From assembly GCA_031551965.1 (NCBI GenBank), contig JAVBMW010000020.1, forward strand, positions 1 to 64,000: a stretch of DNA of 64,000 bases, in the 5' to 3' direction. The notes below the pieces were generated by a model, which was not told the DNA's origin, did no database searches, and worked only from the letters and a program-made list of their open reading frames with translations. The stretch's first letter is position 1. Each line of letters starts with the position of its first letter. The position numbers were made by a program, and so were the translations under genes. Source of the stretch: CALVGQ01 sp031551965 (GTDB lineage Bacteria > Bacillota_I > Bacilli_A > Erysipelotrichales > Erysipelotrichaceae). Positions 59,112-64,000 of this stretch are shown here, one piece after another.

Positions 59112-60520
59112 TAGAAATCTAAGTTACGTGGAGTTCTCGCAAACGGAATGACATCACGAATATTTTGCATTCCTGTAATATACATTAAGAAACGTTCAAA
59201 TCCAAGCCCAAACCCTGCATGTTTTACACCACCAAAGCGACGTAGATCCAAATACCATTCAATTACATCACGATCAATATTGAAATCAGTAATTTTCTTC
59301 TCTAAAATATCAAGACGTTCTTCACGTTGAGAAGCTCCTACTAATTCCCCAATACTAGGAACTAAAAGATCTGTTGCGGCAACTGTTTTTCCATCGTCAT
59401 TATCGCGCATATAGAATGCTTTGATATCACGTGGATAATCAGTTAAGAAGACAGGCCCATTCACAATTTTCTCACAAATATATCGTTCATGTTCAGATTG
59501 TAAATCAGCTCCCCATTCAACAGGATATTCAAATTTCACATCAGCTTTTTTCAAGATTTCGACAGCTTCAGTATAAGTCATTTTTCTAAATTCAGAGTTT
59601 TTTACAGCAGTTAAACGTTCAAGTAATGTTTTATCAATCATTTCATTGAAGAATTTCATTTCTTCAGGACAGTTTTCCATTACATACTCAATTAAGAATT
59701 TAACCATATCTTCAATTAGATCCATATCATCATCCAAATCCGCAAAAGCGATTTCTGGTTCGATCATCCAAAATTCGTTAGCGTGTCTAGTTGTATTAGA
59801 TCTTTCTGATCTAAAAGTTGGTCCAAATGTATAGATATCTCTAAATGCTAGCGCAAATGCTTCACCATGGAGTTGACCAGAACCAGTCAAGAAAGCTTCC
59901 TTACCAAACAAATCTTCTTCAAAATCAACTTTCCCATCTTTAACTGGTGTTTTGTTGAAATCTAAAGCTGATACTTTAAACATTTGGTTTGATCCTTCAC
60001 AATCTGAGCATGTGATCAATGGTGTAGTAACATACACAAATCCTTGAGATTGAAAAAACTCATGAATAGCCATCGCTAAAACTGAACGTACTCTAAATAC
60101 AGCACTGAATGTATTTGTACGAGGTCTTAAGTGACTGATATCTCGTAAATATTCAAAACTATGTCTTTTCTTTTGAAGCGGATAATCACTGTCACAAGCT
60201 CCTTCTAACACAACCTCAGTCACTTCGATCTCATATGGTTGCTTATTGTCAGGAGTATGTTTAAATATACCTGTTACAGTAAGGGCAGTTCCAGTCAAAT
60301 ATTTAGTAACTTCATCATAGTTTTCTAATTTTGAAGTATATACAAGCTGTGCACTCTTAAAATAAGTCCCATCATTGAGTTCAATAAATCCTACTGATCC
60401 ATTGTCACGATTTGTTCTTACCCATCCTTGGACCTGCACATATTCAAGTTGATCCATTTCTAATTTGGTGCCAGATTGAACTAGCTCGTAGCATTCGCGA
60501 ATCGTCATAAATGTTAACAT
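59111..60520 (-). CDS. asnS: Asparaginyl-tRNA synthetase
   Basis: A 469-residue class IIb synthetase. The N-terminal OB fold includes VQGWVRTNRDNGSVGFIELN; motif 2 is TFGPTFRSERSNTTRHANEF, and motif 3 is GFGLGFERFLMYITGMQNIRD. The residues around the amino acid pocket fit AsnS. AGGAGG lies seven bases before the ATG at 60518-60520; the frame extends upstream but into the terminator of the leader. Regulated by a T-box with an AAC specifier. Confidence 0.95.
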   Translation of the reverse strand: MLTFMTIRECYELVQSGTKLEMDQLEYVQVQGWVRTNRDNGSVGFIELNDGTYFKSAQLVYTSKLENYDEVTKYLTGTALTVTGIFKHTPDNKQPYEIEVTEVVLEGACDSDYPLQKKRHSFEYLRDISHLRPRTNTFSAVFRVRSVLAMAIHEFFQSQGFVYVTTPLITCSDCEGSNQMFKVSALDFNKTPVKDGKVDFEEDLFGKEAFLTGSGQLHGEAFALAFRDIYTFGPTFRSERSNTTRHANEFWMIEPEIAFADLDDDMDLIEDMVKFLIEYVMENCPEEMKFFNEMIDKTLLERLTAVKNSEFRKMTYTEAVEILKKADVKFEYPVEWGADLQSEHERYICEKIVNGPVFLTDYPRDIKAFYMRDNDDGKTVAATDLLVPSIGELVGASQREERLDILEKKITDFNIDRDVIEWYLDLRRFGGVKHAGFGLGFERFLMYITGMQNIRDVIPFARTPRNLDF

Positions 60521-60540
60521 AATTTTTCCTCCTATAAATA

Positions 60541-60746
60541 AAAAACGTCCCTTAATAAAGGAACGATGTTTTCGTGGTGCCATCCTATTTCATGCAATAA
60601 ATTGCATCTTTAGTTCCGTAACGGGGAAATTCGGAGCTACTTTGCATAGCTCAACTCCAGAAGTGTTTCACATCTTCAGTCCAGTATTTGGCTTCCACTA
60701 TCCCAAACTCGCTAAACCTTCTTTGAAGTGCAGTCTTCTTTCAACG
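60541..60746 (-). promoter_or_regulatory. T-box leader of asnS (specifier AAC, Asn)
   Basis: The reverse strand has the T-box variant AGGATGGCACCACG at about 60573-60587, followed by the terminator CGTTCCTT...AAGGGACG and a T run before asnS. The likely specifier is AAC at 60665-60667, followed by ACTTCTGGAG, equivalent to ATC and ACTTGGGAG in the ileS leader. It starts right behind rex. Confidence 0.92.
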
Positions 60747-61370
60747 TTATTTTTTTATTGAATTAGTCTCAAAGACTAATTCTTGTATCATACTCACGAC
60801 ATCAACAGGTCGAACTGAAACATTTTTCGGTACTTGGAAATGTTCATGAGTAAAATCTACTAAACCTATAATACCACATTCTATGAGTTTATCTACAGTT
60901 TCTTGTACATTTTGTGAAATACATAAAATCGCAATACGACATCCTGCAGGCATTTTTTCCTGTAATTGTTCTAAAGGATATACTGGAATCGGTGTTTTCC
61001 CAACTTTTTCAGGATATAAGTCGAACCCACATACAACTTCACCGACAACATAATTCCATCGATTATAATTCATCAATGCTTTTCCTAAATTCCCAGACCC
61101 AACAATAATGATTTTTTCATCAAAACTCATACCTAACTCTTCACTGAAGATTTCAATCAAGCGTTGTACATCATAACCATATCCTTGTTTTCCAAGAGAT
61201 CCTAAAAAAGAAAAGTCACGGCGGATCGTAGTAGATTCAATGTCAACGTATTCAGACAATTCTTTTGACATCACTCGAGTTACACCTTTTGAGTATAGCT
61301 TACGCAATGCTTTCAAATAAACTGGATAGCGTTGTAATGTTGCCTTTGGTACTAATTGTTTATTGTTCAT
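60747..61370 (-). CDS. rex: Redox-sensing transcriptional repressor Rex
   Basis: A 207-residue Rex. The N-terminal winged helix has LQRYPVYLKALRKLYSKGV and IESTTIRRDFSFLGSLGKQGYGYDV, and the Rossmann domain IIIVGSGNLGKALMNY binds NADH. The C-terminal domain-swapped helix is present (VSMIQELVFETNS). It releases DNA when NADH is high, usually derepressing fermentation genes. No convincing Rex box is seen in the window. It lies beside tsaD, as is frequent in Firmicutes. Confidence 0.94.
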   Translation of the reverse strand: MNNKQLVPKATLQRYPVYLKALRKLYSKGVTRVMSKELSEYVDIESTTIRRDFSFLGSLGKQGYGYDVQRLIEIFSEELGMSFDEKIIIVGSGNLGKALMNYNRWNYVVGEVVCGFDLYPEKVGKTPIPVYPLEQLQEKMPAGCRIAILCISQNVQETVDKLIECGIIGLVDFTHEHFQVPKNVSVRPVDVVSMIQELVFETNSIKK

Positions 61371-61434
61371 TTTTTAATCACCTGTGTGCATTATATCACA
61401 TTTTTTTCTTTTGTGAAACATTTAATTAATTTCA

Positions 61435-62442
61435 CTATACCAAATCTTTAGAAGGTGTTGCGCCAATACTAAGATCGGCAAATGGAACATGATCATATGC
61501 AACATGCCCTGCTGCACCTATCATAGCTGCATTATCTGTACAGCACCAAAGTGGTGGCAATGTAAGTTTAATATCTTCAATATTTTCAAATTTTTCGCTT
61601 AATTTTTCACGTATACGACTGTTTGCCGCTACACCACCCGCAAGCACAAATTGCTTTACGTCATAATTACTAATTGCCAACATTGATTTACTGATTAGAT
61701 CATTCAATGCAGTTTCTTGAAAGGCATAGGCTAAATCTGCATCAATAATCTCACGTCCGTTTCTTTTTTCTCTGTCGATCAGTTGAAGCACCGCTGACTT
61801 TAATCCGCTAAATGAAAAATTGTAAACCCCATCCGCTTTGCATGTGGGTAACTTATAATTCGCTTTTCCTTGTTTTGCGAGTTTATCAATAACTGGTCCA
61901 CCTGGATATCCTAAGCCTAAAACTCTCGCTACTTTATCATAGGCTTCCCCAATCGCATCATCTTGAGTTGATCCCAAGATATCAAAAGACCATTCATCTT
62001 TCATATAAACTAACTCACTATGGCCTCCAGACACAACTAGAGCCAAGAGTGGAAATTGCATATCATCGATAAAGGCATTAGCATAAATGTGCCCTGCAAT
62101 ATGATGCAAAGGTAAAAGCGGTTTATTATACATCCAGGCAAGAGTTTTCGCCGCCATTACGCCGACATGAAGTGATCCAATAAGACCTGGTCCTTGTGTC
62201 ATTGCAATCGCATCGATATCATCCATTGTTAAATTACTTTTAATTATTGCTTCTTCTATTACCAAGGAAATATTTTCCACATGGATTCTTGAGGCAACTT
62301 CAGGAATAACTCCGCCAAAAGAAGTATGTATATTAATTTGAGTAGATACTACATTTGAAAGTATTTCTTTTCCATTTTTAACGACAGCACAAGCAGTTTC
62401 ATCACAACTACTTTCAATTGCCAATATAATTCGATCAGCCAC
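61435..62442 (-). CDS. tsaD: tRNA N6-threonylcarbamoyladenosine transferase TsaD
   Basis: A 335-residue Kae1/Gcp/YgjD protein. It shows ILAIESSCDETACAVV, GGVIPEVASRIHVENI, the metal-binding HHIAGHIYAN, VSGGHSELVYM and FVLAGGVAANSRIRE. With TsaB and TsaE it attaches the threonylcarbamoyl group to A37 of ANN-decoding tRNAs. One base is shared with the end of rimI. Confidence 0.95.
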   Translation of the reverse strand: MADRIILAIESSCDETACAVVKNGKEILSNVVSTQINIHTSFGGVIPEVASRIHVENISLVIEEAIIKSNLTMDDIDAIAMTQGPGLIGSLHVGVMAAKTLAWMYNKPLLPLHHIAGHIYANAFIDDMQFPLLALVVSGGHSELVYMKDEWSFDILGSTQDDAIGEAYDKVARVLGLGYPGGPVIDKLAKQGKANYKLPTCKADGVYNFSFSGLKSAVLQLIDREKRNGREIIDADLAYAFQETALNDLISKSMLAISNYDVKQFVLAGGVAANSRIREKLSEKFENIEDIKLTLPPLWCCTDNAAMIGAAGHVAYDHVPFADLSIGATPSKDLV

Positions 62443-62888
62443 TATAGTAACCCTCCTATCGCCTTCATCATAAAATAAGCATCTTCATGATTATCTTCAT
62501 AATAATTTTCTCTAATATTTATAATTTCAAAACCGTATTTTTTATACAAAGCAATCGCAGCATCATTGCTTATACGAACTTCTAATGAAATCGTTTCACA
62601 TCCTGCTTGTATTGATTCATTTATAATTAGCTCCATCAACTTAGAAGCTATCTTTTTTCTTTGATGAGTTTTTTTAATTCCAATATTTGTGATTTGAGCT
62701 TGATCAAAGATATTCCAAAAACCACAGAATCCTACTACTTTATCTTCCTCGATCCATACATAATTATGAGAGAACTCATTTTCGTTCAATTCATACAAAA
62801 AAGCTTGTCTATTCCATGGACTTGTGAAAATATCTCTTTCTATTTCTAGCACTCCATCAAGGTGTGCTTCAGTCATAACTTCAATCAT
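62442..62888 (-). CDS. rimI: Ribosomal protein S18 alanine N-acetyltransferase
   Basis: A 148-residue GNAT protein. FTSPWNRQAFLYELN near the start and the acetyl-CoA loop GIKKTHQRKKIASKLMELII, then LEVRISNDAAIALYKKYGFE, fit RimI. It is placed between tsaB and tsaD and overlaps both by 1-4 bases, the normal Firmicute cluster. Confidence 0.9.
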   Translation of the reverse strand: MIEVMTEAHLDGVLEIERDIFTSPWNRQAFLYELNENEFSHNYVWIEEDKVVGFCGFWNIFDQAQITNIGIKKTHQRKKIASKLMELIINESIQAGCETISLEVRISNDAAIALYKKYGFEIINIRENYYEDNHEDAYFMMKAIGGLL

Positions 62889-63487
62889 TTTTTCACCATA
62901 TATTCTTGATTATCTTTTAAATATTCCGGTACACAGGTATGAACATTTTCTTCTAATACCCAATTCTGTTTATGAAATAAAAATGACTTAGCATAATCTT
63001 GTCTTGATTCTTCTTTTCTAACAAGTGATGCATCACCCATAACACAACTAGAGTCGGTGATCTTTTCTTTGATCACATCTAAATCGATCGCAACAGGTCC
63101 TTCAACACACAATCCATTTCGATATTCACCAAAATAAGCACGGTGACTACGAGCATCCAATAAGACAACACAATCTTTTTGATCACATGCATAAAGATCC
63201 AAAGTATTCATTGTATACAAAGGAATATGATTGAATGTACATAAAATCTTAGCAACAGTCATTGCGATTCGAACCCCTGTATAACTACCAGGTCCTTTGG
63301 TGATACATACAGCCCCTAAATCTGTTGGTTTAAGATTTACACTTGCACATAACTTATCAAGTTGTTCAAGGATCGATTCTGATTGTTTCTTAAAACACTC
63401 TTCTTGATAAGAGGCAAGTACTTTATCATCTTCAATTAAAACTAAAGTCAAATAACGATGACTGGTATCCATACATAAAGTAATCAT
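62885..63487 (-). CDS. tsaB: tRNA threonylcarbamoyladenosine biosynthesis protein TsaB
   Basis: A 200-residue protein of the TsaB/YeaZ family: MDTSHRYLTLVLIEDDKVL, then AVCITKGPGSYTGVRIAMTV. It is an ASKHA-fold partner of TsaD. It overlaps tsaE and rimI by four bases each. Confidence 0.92.
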   Translation of the reverse strand: MITLCMDTSHRYLTLVLIEDDKVLASYQEECFKKQSESILEQLDKLCASVNLKPTDLGAVCITKGPGSYTGVRIAMTVAKILCTFNHIPLYTMNTLDLYACDQKDCVVLLDARSHRAYFGEYRNGLCVEGPVAIDLDVIKEKITDSSCVMGDASLVRKEESRQDYAKSFLFHKQNWVLEENVHTCVPEYLKDNQEYMVKK

Positions 63488-63933
63488 ACTAACTCCTCCA
63501 ACAATTTTTCATAAACTTCACCGCACGCTTCAAAAATAAATTCACGCTCTTCATCCTCACCATTATGAATGATGATATTCAAACACTCATCCGGTAATTC
63601 TCTTCTTATATATTCTGGCCATTCTACTATAGCTACACCATCACCATCGATCATTTCTTCAAAACCTAAATCTTGATTTAAACCTTCTAATCGATAGGCA
63701 TCAAAATGATATAAAGGCAAACGACCTTGATAGATCTTTAAAATCGTAAAGGTCGGACTACTTACAGTTTTACTGATTCCAAGTCCTTTTGCGATTCCTT
63801 GAGTAAAAGTAGTCTTACCAGCCCCTAAATCACCAGTAAGGGTAATCACACTATTTTCAAAACATAAAGAACCTAGTTTTTCTCCAAGCACTTTAGTTTC
63901 TTCTCTATTTTTAATATTTACTATCTTTTTCAT
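63484..63933 (-). CDS. tsaE: tRNA threonylcarbamoyladenosine biosynthesis ATPase TsaE
   Basis: A 149-residue TsaE/YjeE. The P-loop is LTGDLGAGKTTFTQGIAKGLG (part of residues 32-52), with VSSPTFTI and HFDAYRL, and the Walker-like VAIVEWPEYI. It drives turnover of the TsaBD complex. It is first in the four-gene operon; GAGGTG precedes the ATG. Confidence 0.93.
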   Translation of the reverse strand: MKKIVNIKNREETKVLGEKLGSLCFENSVITLTGDLGAGKTTFTQGIAKGLGISKTVSSPTFTILKIYQGRLPLYHFDAYRLEGLNQDLGFEEMIDGDGVAIVEWPEYIRRELPDECLNIIIHNGEDEEREFIFEACGEVYEKLLEELV

Positions 63934-63955
63934 ATAAACACCTCAACGCTAGGTA

Positions 63956-63961
63956 ATTATA
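63956..63961 (-). promoter_or_regulatory. Possible -10 box of the tsaE operon
   Basis: Reverse strand TATAAT at 63956-63961, 23 bases before tsaE. The -35 is weak (TGTTTT at 17 bases). Just upstream, ACACTGTTTTTTT near 63975-63990 looks like the right half of another gene's terminator cut by the window edge. Confidence 0.5.
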
Positions 63962-64000
63962 GCGCAAAACCAAATAAAAAAACAGTGTTTCACATAGAAT

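Noticed and set aside
61371..61434. Rex-binding site upstream of rex (TTGTGAAA ... TTTCAC)
   Set aside because: The half-sites are about 11 bases apart, too far for the 18-base Rex palindrome, and one half is poor.
1..64000. Prophage, integrative element or insertion sequence
   Set aside because: No transposase, integrase, terminase or capsid gene was found on either strand; only the small TA and RhuM loci look mobile.

Overview
The window reads as a chromosomal segment of an anaerobic, low-GC, endospore-forming Firmicute. Erysipelotrichia is the best guess, inferred from gene content and order rather than from any search. The support is: AT-rich codon use, strong AGGAGG-type ribosome binding sites, TAA stops, a sigma-G gene followed by the ylm/sepF/divIVA/ileS cluster, yunB-yunC, a six-subunit Rnf complex, pyrophosphate-type phosphofructokinase, Rex, and two T-box leaders. 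No rRNA, tRNA, transposase, prophage block or CRISPR array was seen, and no gene-free stretch exceeds 300 bases.

Layout. 1-6195 (minus): an L-ascorbate PTS operon (ulaG-ulaC-ulaA-ulaB, an unknown propeller-like protein, ulaF-ulaE, then the N-terminal subunit of a split transketolase running off the left edge). No ulaD is visible. 6251-9084: divergent control region with three TATGAAC boxes, then a small membrane protein, a DeoR regulator and a SPASM radical-SAM enzyme (plus). 9123-11154 (minus): DUF1877 protein, adenosine deaminase, Nudix hydrolase. 11183-18124: an Rnf operon (rnfC-D-G-E-A, a Cys-rich mini-protein, rnfB) facing its flavin transferase apbE; RnfD and RnfG carry extra FMN-binding domains and RnfB lacks its ferredoxin part. 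18129-21449: XRE regulator, RhuM-Fic protein, and a roughly 490 bp tandem duplication that left two gene remnants, next to a HAD phosphatase. 21461-26729: a phosphonate-type ABC transporter (phnD-C-E-E) with a 5'-nucleotidase-like enzyme. 26782-28482: pgi and an S1-domain gene whose conserved tail lies beyond two in-frame TAA codons. 28578-32895: PAP2-like membrane protein, Nfu, yunB/yunC, a five-repeat peptidoglycan-binding protein, an AI-2E-type exporter.

32995-36350: a small membrane protein, an endonuclease/phosphatase, an esterase, and a HigB/HigA-type toxin-antitoxin pair bracketed by near-identical copies of the 3' end of the neighbouring DUF1653 gene. 36331-42308 (minus): sigG (with a textbook sigma-F/G promoter), ylmC, sepF, ylmH, divIVA, T-box, ileS, DUF1653. 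42360-45355: GNAT acetyltransferase, a DUF4143 ATPase with a four-unit 23 bp repeat array touching its promoter, and an M42 peptidase. 45394-52093 (minus): an oligopeptide ABC operon whose binding protein appears circularly permuted and whose OppF ATPase carries a long charged insertion. 52206-64000 (minus): pfp, ABC-F ATPase, amidase, LicD, aldo-keto reductase, a P-loop kinase-like protein, T-box/asnS, rex, and tsaD-rimI-tsaB-tsaE.

How it fits together: PTS sugar acid import, Pgi and PPi-PFK feed fermentation; Rnf (flavinylated by ApbE) links reduced ferredoxin and NADH to an ion gradient; Rex senses NADH/NAD; Opp, Phn and nucleoside genes scavenge peptides, organophosphates and nucleosides. 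The observations most worth a second look are the permuted OppA, the repeat array at the DUF4143 gene, the stop-interrupted S1-protein tail and the flavin-rich Rnf complex.
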